This document shows, in pieces, positions 8,566-17,360 of a stretch of 64,000 nt of DNA; the stretch's first letter is position 1; each line of letters opens with the position of its first letter. The notes under the pieces are model-generated. The model had not been told where the DNA came from. It searched no databases and worked only from the letters and a program-made list of their open reading frames with translations. Source of the DNA: Erythrobacter sanguineus (GTDB taxonomy: Bacteria; Pseudomonadota; Alphaproteobacteria; Sphingomonadales; Sphingomonadaceae); NCBI GenBank assembly GCA_945878845.1, contig CAMCUB010000005.1, forward strand, positions 62,001 to 126,000, written 5' to 3'. The position numbers and the translations under genes were made by a program.

Positions 8566-10374
8566 ATGGCGTTCCTGATCCGCACCATCGACTTCACCGC
8601 CGCCGGGCGCGAGATCGTCCGCGACCGGGTGCTCGATCAGACCCGCCTCACGGTGGGCCGCGCTGCCGAGAACGACATCCACCTGCCCGACCTTGCGGTG
8701 GAGCAACGCCACGTCGGGATCGACTTGGCGGCTGACGGCACGCTGGCGGTGGCGGCGCTTGGCACGCTCGGCTTCGGGCTCGACGGGCGGGTGGTGACTG
8801 AAGGCGTGATCGACCCGCGCACCGGCGGCGAGGTGGCGCTCGGCGCGGCGCGCCTCGCGGTGACGCGCGAGGAGGATGGCAACATCGCCATCACCATCCG
8901 CCAGGTGGTCGCCGACGAGGGCAAGATCGACGCCCTGCGCGGCTTCGCGCTCGCCTCCAAGCTGCCCGGCAAGCGCACGATGAGCTGGATCTTTGCCTCC
9001 GCGATCATCTTGTTGCTGCTCGCCCTGCCGGTTGCGAGTCATCTGCTGCGCACCCCGGCCAAACCCGATCCCACCGGCAAGACCCCGGGCGCGGTGCTGA
9101 TGGACAGCGCGTGGACGAGCGGAGAGCTGTCGCTGAAGCACCACGACCTCGCCGACAATTGCGAGAGCTGCCACGTCGCCGCCTTCGAGTCTGTGCAGGA
9201 CGAGACCTGCCTGTCGTGCCACAAGGACATCGGCGATCATGCGCAAAAGCCGCGCCTCGCCAAGGGGATGCCGCCGCTGTCGGAGGGCGACGCGCTGCAA
9301 TGGAAGATCGCGCAAGGCTTCGGCAAGGAAGGCCCTCTCGGCTGCGTCGCCTGCCATTCCGAGCACGAGGGGCCGGTGCGCACGCAAGCGGGAAGCGAGG
9401 CCTTCTGCGGCGATTGCCACAAGGATCTGGACGCCCGCCTCACCGACACGGCGCTCACCGATGCGCATGATTTCGGCAAGACCCACCCGCAGTTCCGCCC
9501 GCTTTATTTCGCCAGCTTCGGCGCGGCGAAGCCCGTGCGCGCGGCGGCGGGGAGCGTGCCGGTCGAGCGTTCGGGTCTCGTCTTCCCGCACGACGTCCAC
9601 ATGAACCCGCGCGGCGGCGCGGCGCGGATGGCGGTCAGCCTCGCGCAATATCGCAGCCCGCTCGAATGCAAGGACTGTCACGCGCCGACCGCCGACAAGG
9701 TCACCTTCAAGCCGGTCGAGATGGAGCAGGCCTGCGAGGCGTGCCACTCCCTCGTCTCAGGCCGCACGGCAGGCGGCGGTTTCGGCAAGCTTCGCCACGG
9801 CAGCGTGAAGAACCTTGCCGAGGATCTTGCACGGATCACCTCCGGCCCGCGCCCCGCGCTCGCGCCCGGTCGCCAGCGCCCGGGGCAGATCGGCAGCGCC
9901 GCGCCCGCCTACCGCGCCGATTTCGGCCGCCCGGTGCGCTCCTATATCGGCTTCTCCAACGCGCTCACGGCAGGCGGGGTGTGCACCGAATGCCACCTGC
10001 CCACCACCGGACCGACCGGGCAGGCCGACCTCATGCCGGTCAACTTCCCCGACCGCTTCCTCACCAGCGGCTATTTCAGCCACGCCGCGCACACCAAGCA
10101 GAAATGCACCGATTGCCACGCGGCCGACACCTCCAAGGCGGCGAGCGACCTCTTGATGCCCGACCTCAAGAGCTGCCGCGACTGCCACCTCGGGGCGAGC
10201 GCGGTGAAGACCGCGAAGATCGTGCCCAGCGACTGCGCGATGTGCCATGCCTATCACGTGCCGGCTGGCCAGTGGCAGGGCCTGAAGCCGCCCAAGGGCC
10301 CGCCTCCGCATTACAAGCCGCCGCCCCCTGACAAATCAAAGGTTGCGGCCAAGCTCGCACAAGCTAGACCATAG
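8566..10374 (+). CDS. FHA domain-TM-decaheme cytochrome c
   Basis: This is a 602-residue membrane-anchored multiheme cytochrome. Residues ~20-95 resemble a forkhead-associated (phosphothreonine-binding) domain, with TVGRAAENDIHLPDLAVEQRH fitting the GR...ND..L....VS..H pattern (Gln where the usual Ser sits). A single transmembrane helix at about 139-160 follows. The remainder contains ten CXXCH heme motifs (CESCH, CLSCH, CVACH, CGDCH, CKDCH, CEACH, CTECH, CTDCH, CRDCH, CAMCH) from residue 199 onward, with many additional histidines. The topology implies a cytosolic FHA domain and a periplasmic decaheme domain. The C-terminus is proline/lysine-rich. It should receive electrons from the cytochrome b-like protein upstream. 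The cytosolic FHA domain suggests regulation or docking by a phosphoprotein. Confidence 0.9.
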   Translation: MAFLIRTIDFTAAGREIVRDRVLDQTRLTVGRAAENDIHLPDLAVEQRHVGIDLAADGTLAVAALGTLGFGLDGRVVTEGVIDPRTGGEVALGAARLAVTREEDGNIAITIRQVVADEGKIDALRGFALASKLPGKRTMSWIFASAIILLLLALPVASHLLRTPAKPDPTGKTPGAVLMDSAWTSGELSLKHHDLADNCESCHVAAFESVQDETCLSCHKDIGDHAQKPRLAKGMPPLSEGDALQWKIAQGFGKEGPLGCVACHSEHEGPVRTQAGSEAFCGDCHKDLDARLTDTALTDAHDFGKTHPQFRPLYFASFGAAKPVRAAAGSVPVERSGLVFPHDVHMNPRGGAARMAVSLAQYRSPLECKDCHAPTADKVTFKPVEMEQACEACHSLVSGRTAGGGFGKLRHGSVKNLAEDLARITSGPRPALAPGRQRPGQIGSAAPAYRADFGRPVRSYIGFSNALTAGGVCTECHLPTTGPTGQADLMPVNFPDRFLTSGYFSHAAHTKQKCTDCHAADTSKAASDLLMPDLKSCRDCHLGASAVKTAKIVPSDCAMCHAYHVPAGQWQGLKPPKGPPPHYKPPPPDKSKVAAKLAQARP

Positions 10375-10393
10375 CAATGGGCGGGGGCGTTTC

Positions 10394-11263
10394 ATGACGG
10401 GCCGGGCGGTGCTGATCGCGCAGATGACCGATATTCATATCGGCTTCGCCCCCGATGAAAAGCCCGAGGAGCTGAACCTCACCCGCTTCCGCGCCACCTT
10501 GCAGCGGCTGATCGAGGGGCCCAACCGCCCCGATTTCCTCGTGCTGACCGGCGACATCACCGATCACGGCGATGCGGAAAGCTTCGCCAAGACCATCGAG
10601 ATCCTGCACGCCTGCCCGATCCCGATCCTGCCAATGGTCGGCAATCACGACAGCCGCGAGGGCCTGCTCGGCGCCTTCCCCGGGGTTGAGCCGGCAGACG
10701 GTGGCTTCCTCCACTATGTCGTCGATGCCGGGCTGGGCCTCAGAGTGATCTGCCTCGACACGCTCGAGGAGGGCCGCCACGGCGGAGCCTTCTGCGCGGC
10801 GCGCGCGCACTGGCTGGCGGAGCGGCTGGCCGAGGCACCCGATACGCCGACGCTGATCTTCATGCACCACCCCCCGGTCGTCGCCGGGATCGATTGGATG
10901 GACCCCGCGCCGGACGAAGACTGGATCACCCGCTTCGGCGCGGTGCTGGAAGGCCAGCATCAGGTGCAGGCGATCCATTGCGGGCATCTCCACCGCCAGA
11001 TCACCACCAGCTTTGCCGGGATACCGCTGGGCGTGACGCCCTCGGTCGCGCCGCTGGTGGCGATGGATCTCAACCCGATCGACAAGGACATGCCCGACGA
11101 TCGCGAGCTCATCACCACCGAGCCGCCGACCTACGCGCTCCACCGCTGGGACGGGGCAAACCTTGTCTCGCACTACGAGCGGGTCGGGGACTGGCAGGTG
11201 CTGGCGCGCTTCCATGCGGGCCTCCAGCCGATGATCGAGGGCATGTTCGCGGAAAGGGAGTAG
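10394..11263 (+). CDS. CpdA-like class III cyclic-nucleotide phosphodiesterase
   Basis: This is a calcineurin-like metallophosphoesterase of 289 residues. The dimetal motifs are in order: DIHIGF near the N-terminus, GDITDHGD, GNHD, HHPP and CGHLHR. This set and length match the CpdA/GpdQ group, whose bacterial members hydrolyse 3',5'-cAMP. The start at 10394 (MTGRAVLIAQ) is preferred over upstream codons because it directly precedes the first catalytic strand. It lies 19 bp after the FHA-decaheme gene on the same strand and is therefore probably in the same transcript as the protein with two cNMP-binding domains. It would lower cAMP seen by that reductase. Glycerophosphodiesters are an alternative substrate. 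Confidence 0.85.
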   Translation: MTGRAVLIAQMTDIHIGFAPDEKPEELNLTRFRATLQRLIEGPNRPDFLVLTGDITDHGDAESFAKTIEILHACPIPILPMVGNHDSREGLLGAFPGVEPADGGFLHYVVDAGLGLRVICLDTLEEGRHGGAFCAARAHWLAERLAEAPDTPTLIFMHHPPVVAGIDWMDPAPDEDWITRFGAVLEGQHQVQAIHCGHLHRQITTSFAGIPLGVTPSVAPLVAMDLNPIDKDMPDDRELITTEPPTYALHRWDGANLVSHYERVGDWQVLARFHAGLQPMIEGMFAERE

Positions 11264-11272
11264 CTCACCTCC

Positions 11273-11376
11273 TCGTCATTGCGAGCGAAGCGAAGCAACC
11301 CATGGACTGACGACGCGCCAAGGCAAGACGGCGGTCGATGGATTGCCGCGTCGCCTTCGGCTCCTCGCAATGACGA
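11273..11376. repeat. Intergenic palindromic repeat between converging operons
   Basis: Thirteen-base arms TCGTCATTGCGAG (11273-11285) and CTCGCAATGACGA (11364-11376) form a perfect inverted repeat enclosing about 78 bp. The flanks of the arms also partly pair (CGAAGCGAAG with CTTCGGCT). The element fills the gap between two operons that converge here and could fold into a long hairpin acting as a bidirectional terminator. From memory, similar CGTCATTGCGAGCGAAGCGAAG elements are dispersed in sphingomonad genomes; that recollection was not checked. Confidence 0.7.
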
Positions 11377-11385
11377 AGTGAGGCT

Positions 11386-14300
11386 CTACTTCCGCGCGCT
11401 CGCCCGTTGCGCGCCCACCGGGGCCAGCCCGACCCAGCGCTTCATGTCGACCTCGTCCGTCACCTTCCACGGCACGCCGCTGCGGGTCATGAACATCCGC
11501 TCCATCTCTTCGCGGGTGAAGGGACGCGAGCCCAAGCGACCGAACACCGCCATCTGCCCGCCGGTCTCGTCCACCGCGCGGTCGCGGTCGAGGCCCTTGG
11601 ACATGGCGATCGCGGGCGTCGGTGTCTTCGCCCAGGCGATCAACTCCGGCATCGGCGCCGGGCTGAAGCCGTAGAAGCCGCGCTGGCTTTCAGGGCTGGT
11701 GAGTTGCAGCACCTTCACCCCGTTCTTCCCGTCCGCCACGTAAGCGAACAGCGAGGCATTGGTGGTGCCGACGATCACGTCCTCGGCATCGTTCAATGTC
11801 CCGTCGAGCGTGACCCGCTGATAGACTTTCGGAGCACGCGGGTTGGTGACGTTGAGGATTACGAGCCCGTCGCCCTTGGCCGCGACATAGGCATAGGTGC
11901 GCGCGATATACACGCGGCGCGCGTCGGCCAGCGGCACCGTTCCTTCGGGCACCGCGACCGGGTCGCGCAAGCTGGTGATGTCGAACAGCTTCACGCCCTC
12001 GGCATCAGTCACCCACAGGTAGCGGAACTGCACCGCGCTCGCCCGCGCATCGCGAAGCTCGCGCACCGCGGCGAGCTTGGGCGCGGCTGGATCGGAGAGG
12101 TCGACCACCACCAGACCCTTGGCCGCAGTGATATAGGCGATCTCGCCCGCCAGCGTGATGTGCTGCGCGCCGGTGAGCACCCCGCCCGGGTTCCATGCCG
12201 TCGAACCATCGGCATAGACCTTGCGGGTGAGCTTGTTGTTGCGGAATTCGCCGTCCGCCAGCGTGTTGACGTTGACGAGGATCAGGCCCTCCACCGCGTC
12301 GGTGACGGCGGCGTAGTTGTAGATCGGCTTGAACGCCTGTTCCTGATTGGCGCTGCGCATCGCCTCGGTGTTGCGGGTCGGCGCGATCGGCTGGTTGGTA
12401 GCGAGCGCCATGCAGGTCGCGTTGGTGGTCTTGACCGTGGTGTCATGGCCCAGCCCCGAGAACGGCCCCTTGAGGATCCGCTCCGAGGTGCCCTTGTTGG
12501 CGATGCTGGCGACGTCATAGGCGACAAACCCGCCCTTGCCTTCGGCCACGAACATATATTCGCCGCGCAGTTGCAGGCAGCCGACGCGGCCCGGCGTGCC
12601 TTCGTGGACATTGGCGAATTCCTCGAAGGGATGGGTCTCGCCGCTGAGCTTTTCGTCGAAGGTCTTGCCGCGAGTCCAGTTCTTCAGCTCGCGCCCGTTC
12701 TGCTCGACATGGAGCTTCCAGTAATCGGGATAGGCATAGCGCTGGAGGTAGGAGCCGATCACCGCTTGCGGCTCGTCATATTCGGTCACCCGCGTCGCCT
12801 GGAACCCGCCTTCCAGCCCGCTCCAAGCATTGAGCCCGACGAAGTTGACGTAATTTGTGCCGAGCAGGAAGAGCTGCGCCATGATCGCATTGTTGTCCTC
12901 CTTGGCGGAGAGGTGGCAATCGGTGCAGGTCTTGGTCTCGGTCAGGCGCACGGTGTGCGGGAAGTGCGGCGCGAAGGCCTGGCTGGAGAAGCCGATGGCG
13001 CTGATCGGCGGCTGCTGCACATAGATCCGCTCGCGGTTGATATTGGTCGAGGACAATACCAGCGCCGAGGACGACCGGACCGGCGTAATCTGGCTGCCCT
13101 TGGTGGTCATGCCCTTGCCCAGCTGGAACATCTCGTCACGCGCGACCTGCGGGTTGTAGGTCGCGAAGTTCCTCGTCTCGCCGCCCTCATAGCGGTGGAC
13201 GGGGGTCTTCCAGTTGGCCTCGATCGGCAAGTGGCACCCGCCGCACGAGGTCGTCCAGGACAGGTGGCAGGTGAAGCACGCCATCTCCGGCTCGCGGTGC
13301 GCGCGGTCGGGTTCGGATATGCCGGTGCCGAATTCGAAATTGCCGGTCTCCGCGCCGTAGCGGCTGACGAGCTTCGCCCGCGCCGCCTTGGCGTTGAACG
13401 CCGGGGTGGCGGGATCGACCGAGTCCTTGACGAGGCTCATCTCCCATTCAAGCTTCGGGTCGATGATCGAGCGCTGGATCAGCCTTTGCCTGCCGTCCGG
13501 ACCCTCGAGCCATTCGAAGCGGCGCTTGCCGTCGGGGTTGCGCAGCAGGGCGAGGTTGTGGCCCTCCGGAGGCGCGGCGGGGCCGCTGGTGCGCAAGGTG
13601 GGATAGGCGTCAGCCGTGCCGTGGCAGTCCTTGCAGGTGATCTCGATCGCATTGGCGACCTCGCCATAGATGAGGCCGTTGCCGTGGCTGTCCTGCTCGA
13701 AGTGGCAATCGGCGCACTGCATCCCCTTTTCGGCGTGGATGTCCATCAGGTGGACCCCCTTGCCGGGGTTGACGCCGGGGGGCACGAACTTTCCTTCGCC
13801 TTCGCGCCGCCATTTCTCGGGATCGTCGGGATCGACGATCGCGCCATCGGCATCGAGCAGATTGCCCTCGCGGTCGCGCTTGAAGATCGCGCGGAAGTTC
13901 CAACCGTGGCCGTGATAGTCGGCGAACTGGGTGTCCTTGAGCTCAGGGTTGAGGTCATAGACGTTGCGCAGGAAATCGAGGTCGGCCCAGTTGCCCTTGG
14001 GCGCGGCGCCTTCGGGGTTGCGGTCGGTGATCGCGCGGACTTCGGCGGCGGTGGGGTATTTCTGCTCCTTGGGCCACATGAAGGGCGCGTCGGACTCGTA
14101 GTCCCACATGGTGTAGCCGAGGAACGAATTCAGGAAGATATTGGGCTGATGCATGTGGCAGTTCATGCACTGGCTGGTCGGGATCGCGCGGGTGAAGACG
14201 TGCTGGAGCGGGTGGCCGCTTTCCTTGACCTCTCCGCTGGCGGTGCGCAGCGCGCCGTCATCGAGGTGGTGGTCGTCCTCGCCCTCACCCGGCTGCTTCA

Positions 14301-15507
14301 CCCCGCCGTGGCCGCCGGGCTTCGTCCCGCCATGCCCATCGTCATAGCCCGCCGCGTGGGCGATCTTTTCGGCGATGGTCGGATCGACGGTGATGCTCTG
14401 CCCGTCGCGCCCATATTGCGCATAGGTGAGCGAATGGCGCGGCTCGCGGTCATTGGCATAGACCACGTGGCAGGACGCGCAGCCCGAGTGGCGGTAGTCG
14501 CCCGGCTGGTCGTTGGTGCCCATGAACCACGTAAAGGGATCGTTGAGGCGGGTCTTGTGGATGTTGAGCGCCGGGATCGCGACCCGCAGACCCGTGCCGG
14601 GGCCGCGGTTTGATTGCTTCAAGTCGGGCCGCCCGGGCTCTTCAAGGCGCTGGATCGAGCCCGAGGGGTTGGGCAGGCCGATCTCCGGGAACTGCGAGTT
14701 GATCGTGCGCCCGCCGCGCTCGAACACGCGGAACACGTCGCCCGGCGGGATCACGTGCCAGGTGGGGAGCGGATACATCTCGGCGAGCACACCGCGCGCG
14801 ACCTGATCCTCGGAAAGCTTGCCCCCCGGCCCCGCGCCCGGCGTGGTCATCTTGGCGGGCAAGCCCTCGCGCGTATAGGCCTCACCCAGCAGGTAGTTCT
14901 TGAACGGCAGGATCCCGTTATTGTAGCTCGCCCCGCCCCACAGCATCGCGCCGGTCGCCATGATCGAGCGCTCGGCGCTCTCGATTGCCTGAATATGGCA
15001 CGCCCCGCAGGCATCGCGAGCGACGCGGTAATCGGACGGGTTGATGAACTTCACGAACTCCGGCGATTCCTGATTGAGCAGCGCATAGGAGCGCTTGGGG
15101 TTCGCCGAGGAGGGGAAGTGCCAGGACTTGGGATACTTGGGCAGCACGTGGGCGGCATCGCGCGCGGCGACGTAGTCGGGGTGATCGTGCGGCAGCTCGG
15201 AATTGCCGCGCACGCTGACATTGCCGCCGTGGCAATCGGTGCAGCCGAGCCGCACTGCGGGCGAGACGTGCATGGTCGGCGCGTCGGTCTTGACGTGGCA
15301 GGTGAGGCAGCCTTCGGACTTGCCTTCCATCTCCGCCACCGATTGCCGCTGCGGCGCAGGCGGCGCGATCACGAGGCTGTAGTCGCGCTTGACCGGCTTT
15401 TCCTTGTCGGACGCCATCGGGCTGCCCGCAAACAGTGACACAGCCAGCACCAGCGCTGCGGCAATCAGCGCAAGGTGGCGGGCGAAAGGCTGGGTGAGCG
15501 CGCGCAT
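11386..15507 (-). CDS. Large secreted decaheme cytochrome c with C-terminal LVIVD repeats
   Basis: This is a predicted periplasmic or surface protein of 1,373 residues. The start MRALTQPFAR (15507) gives a clean signal peptide; its ATG overlaps the TGA of the barrel gene by one base. Ten CXXCH motifs are present: CLTCH, CTDCH, CGACH, CASCH, CMNCH, CADCH, CKDCH, CFTCH, CGGCH and a final CTDCH. The last ~400 residues carry LVIVD-type repeats such as AYITAAKGLVVVDLSDPAAP and AYVAAKGDGLVILNVTNPRA, which form a beta-propeller-like fold. Immediate coupling to an outer-membrane beta-barrel gene suggests the two work together at the outer membrane, as in porin-cytochrome conduits. The electron acceptor is unknown. 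Confidence 0.9.
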   Translation of the reverse strand: MRALTQPFARHLALIAAALVLAVSLFAGSPMASDKEKPVKRDYSLVIAPPAPQRQSVAEMEGKSEGCLTCHVKTDAPTMHVSPAVRLGCTDCHGGNVSVRGNSELPHDHPDYVAARDAAHVLPKYPKSWHFPSSANPKRSYALLNQESPEFVKFINPSDYRVARDACGACHIQAIESAERSIMATGAMLWGGASYNNGILPFKNYLLGEAYTREGLPAKMTTPGAGPGGKLSEDQVARGVLAEMYPLPTWHVIPPGDVFRVFERGGRTINSQFPEIGLPNPSGSIQRLEEPGRPDLKQSNRGPGTGLRVAIPALNIHKTRLNDPFTWFMGTNDQPGDYRHSGCASCHVVYANDREPRHSLTYAQYGRDGQSITVDPTIAEKIAHAAGYDDGHGGTKPGGHGGVKQPGEGEDDHHLDDGALRTASGEVKESGHPLQHVFTRAIPTSQCMNCHMHQPNIFLNSFLGYTMWDYESDAPFMWPKEQKYPTAAEVRAITDRNPEGAAPKGNWADLDFLRNVYDLNPELKDTQFADYHGHGWNFRAIFKRDREGNLLDADGAIVDPDDPEKWRREGEGKFVPPGVNPGKGVHLMDIHAEKGMQCADCHFEQDSHGNGLIYGEVANAIEITCKDCHGTADAYPTLRTSGPAAPPEGHNLALLRNPDGKRRFEWLEGPDGRQRLIQRSIIDPKLEWEMSLVKDSVDPATPAFNAKAARAKLVSRYGAETGNFEFGTGISEPDRAHREPEMACFTCHLSWTTSCGGCHLPIEANWKTPVHRYEGGETRNFATYNPQVARDEMFQLGKGMTTKGSQITPVRSSSALVLSSTNINRERIYVQQPPISAIGFSSQAFAPHFPHTVRLTETKTCTDCHLSAKEDNNAIMAQLFLLGTNYVNFVGLNAWSGLEGGFQATRVTEYDEPQAVIGSYLQRYAYPDYWKLHVEQNGRELKNWTRGKTFDEKLSGETHPFEEFANVHEGTPGRVGCLQLRGEYMFVAEGKGGFVAYDVASIANKGTSERILKGPFSGLGHDTTVKTTNATCMALATNQPIAPTRNTEAMRSANQEQAFKPIYNYAAVTDAVEGLILVNVNTLADGEFRNNKLTRKVYADGSTAWNPGGVLTGAQHITLAGEIAYITAAKGLVVVDLSDPAAPKLAAVRELRDARASAVQFRYLWVTDAEGVKLFDITSLRDPVAVPEGTVPLADARRVYIARTYAYVAAKGDGLVILNVTNPRAPKVYQRVTLDGTLNDAEDVIVGTTNASLFAYVADGKNGVKVLQLTSPESQRGFYGFSPAPMPELIAWAKTPTPAIAMSKGLDRDRAVDETGGQMAVFGRLGSRPFTREEMERMFMTRSGVPWKVTDEVDMKRWVGLAPVGAQRASARK

Positions 15508-17360
15508 CAGTAGGTCAGCACCACGTTGGCGAGGATCGAGACGAATTCCTGTCCGCCCCCGCGGGAAGTGAACAGGTCCTGGAAGCCGTCGCCTGCCAGC
15601 AACGTTGCAGCCGACAGGCGGAAGACGAGGTTCTGGTTGGCCTTGGGCCGCCAGATCGCCGAGGCCGAGAGGTCGAAGCCGATCTCGCGCGGGATCGAGC
15701 CTTCGTTCCTGAGTACCTGAAGCACCGAGGTGTTCTCGAACCACAGGTGGTTGGCATTGGCGGTGAGGCGAAACTCCGGCGTCAGATCGAAATCCGCGCC
15801 CGCGCCGAGCAGCATCAGGCCGGGGTTGTTGAAATTGCTCTGTCCCTGCTCTTTCGAGGAACGCAGCGAATTGAGCAGGCCGTTGCGCCCGTTGACGCTG
15901 ATGACGCGCCCGCCGCCGGCGAAGGGAATGGTCTGGCGGATCCAGTAGGAGGTGTCCGCGCCCGCGAAGACCGGGTTCTCGAAGATCGCGTCGAACCCGC
16001 CTTCGGTGTCGTCATAGGGGTCCTCGTCCCCGCTGGCATAGGCGGCCGAGAGGCGGAAGCGCATCCAGTCCTTGTCATAGCTCGCTTCCACCGCCGCGAA
16101 CTGCGCGTTGATGTCGGCCGGGCGGTCGGTGAGGAAGGAATTGCGGTCCTCGCCCAGCGCCCAGTAGAAACTGCCCGTCAGGTTCACGCGGCCGATGCGG
16201 CCATCGAGATTGTAGCCGAGATAGACGACGTCGTATTCGCGGCCCCTGAGCGTGCCCAGCAAGGCCGGGCGCACCGGGAAGCCGTTGTCGTCGATCTCGA
16301 TATCATCGGACTCGCGGTTGCGGTTGTAGACCACCGTGATCTGGCTGGTCAGAGCGGGGATCAGGAAATCCTGCCGATAGGCGTTGGCGACGAAGACGAA
16401 ATCGTCGCGCGGGGTCTGGGTGACATCGTTGAGGCCGCTATTGGTGTCCTTCTCCAGCCGCCAGAAGGCGCCCAGATTGAACTGGAAGCGGTTGTTGTCG
16501 CGCGATCCGAACAGGCGCACGCCGAGCTGCTGGTCGTTGAACAGGAAGCCGCGGAAGTCCGACTGGAACGGCTGGATCCCGGCGCGGATTGAGATGAAGT
16601 CGAACCGGTCATTGTCGAACTGGCTGAAGTGGTAATCGACGAAGGCTTCCTGCACGCCGAGGAAATCGTCCAAGCGGTGCGAGGGGCGCGAGGGTTCGAC
16701 GAACAGCACGCGGCGCTCCGGAACGTCGACATAGTTGATGTTGTAGGCCAGCGTGACGCGGTATTCGATCACCGGCGGCTTGAAGGTGGTGGAGCCCTTG
16801 AGCAGCGCGAAGCCGGCGATGAAGGTCTGGCTGAAGACCTGGCTGAAGTCGTTGCCGAACACGTCGTTGCGGTCCGGGTCTTCGGTGGTCTGGACGCCGA
16901 CCGGGATCGGGAAGGTGCGCGGTTCATACACGCTGTCGGAGATCAGGTTGGCGACGAAGAACCAGTCGTCCTCCTTGATCGGCAGCCACGGCACTTTCGC
17001 GCGGTCGATCGGCCGGTCGCCCTTAAGGGTGTTCTGGTTGTAGGGATCGAGGAGGTTCTCCTTCACGAGGCCCAGGCTCTGGATCAGCCGCCAGCGATCG
17101 GGGATCGGCACCTGCTCGGTCGGGAAGGCCTGCGGGGGCGGGGCGCGCACGGCTCCTGCGTTGTTCTGCTCGATCTTCTCGGGCAACGGCGCGGTGTAGC
17201 CGGGGCGCTCACGGCCCTCGATGATCTGCGGGTCGACGGGAGGAACGTCCTGCTCCCAGTCCTGCGGAGCGGGTGCCTCACCGGGCGGCGCAACGGGAGG
17301 CGTCGCCTCTTCGGGAGGGGCGACCTGAAACAGCAGCAGGGCGGGGAGCAGCGGCGTCAT
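15507..17360 (-). CDS. Outer-membrane beta-barrel protein of the multiheme cluster
   Basis: This is a 617-residue protein with a short N-terminal hydrophobic segment, a proline/glutamate-rich linker (residues ~15-60) and then a long run of amphipathic strands rich in aromatic and acidic residues, ending in VVLTY. The aromatic C-terminus and strand pattern support a large outer-membrane barrel. No CXXCH is present. It sits between a lipoprotein gene, whose stop directly abuts its ATG, and the decaheme LVIVD gene, with which it overlaps. By position it resembles MtrB/PioB-type barrels that sheath a multiheme cytochrome, but sequence similarity to them was not recognised; that role is inference. 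An alternative is a selective porin. Confidence 0.78.
   Translation of the reverse strand: MTPLLPALLLFQVAPPEEATPPVAPPGEAPAPQDWEQDVPPVDPQIIEGRERPGYTAPLPEKIEQNNAGAVRAPPPQAFPTEQVPIPDRWRLIQSLGLVKENLLDPYNQNTLKGDRPIDRAKVPWLPIKEDDWFFVANLISDSVYEPRTFPIPVGVQTTEDPDRNDVFGNDFSQVFSQTFIAGFALLKGSTTFKPPVIEYRVTLAYNINYVDVPERRVLFVEPSRPSHRLDDFLGVQEAFVDYHFSQFDNDRFDFISIRAGIQPFQSDFRGFLFNDQQLGVRLFGSRDNNRFQFNLGAFWRLEKDTNSGLNDVTQTPRDDFVFVANAYRQDFLIPALTSQITVVYNRNRESDDIEIDDNGFPVRPALLGTLRGREYDVVYLGYNLDGRIGRVNLTGSFYWALGEDRNSFLTDRPADINAQFAAVEASYDKDWMRFRLSAAYASGDEDPYDDTEGGFDAIFENPVFAGADTSYWIRQTIPFAGGGRVISVNGRNGLLNSLRSSKEQGQSNFNNPGLMLLGAGADFDLTPEFRLTANANHLWFENTSVLQVLRNEGSIPREIGFDLSASAIWRPKANQNLVFRLSAATLLAGDGFQDLFTSRGGGQEFVSILANVVLTY

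Noticed and set aside
11407-14613. A 1,068-codon open frame on the plus strand
   Set aside because: Antisense to the decaheme LVIVD gene, which has ten heme motifs and a signal peptide; the plus-strand product has no recognisable feature.
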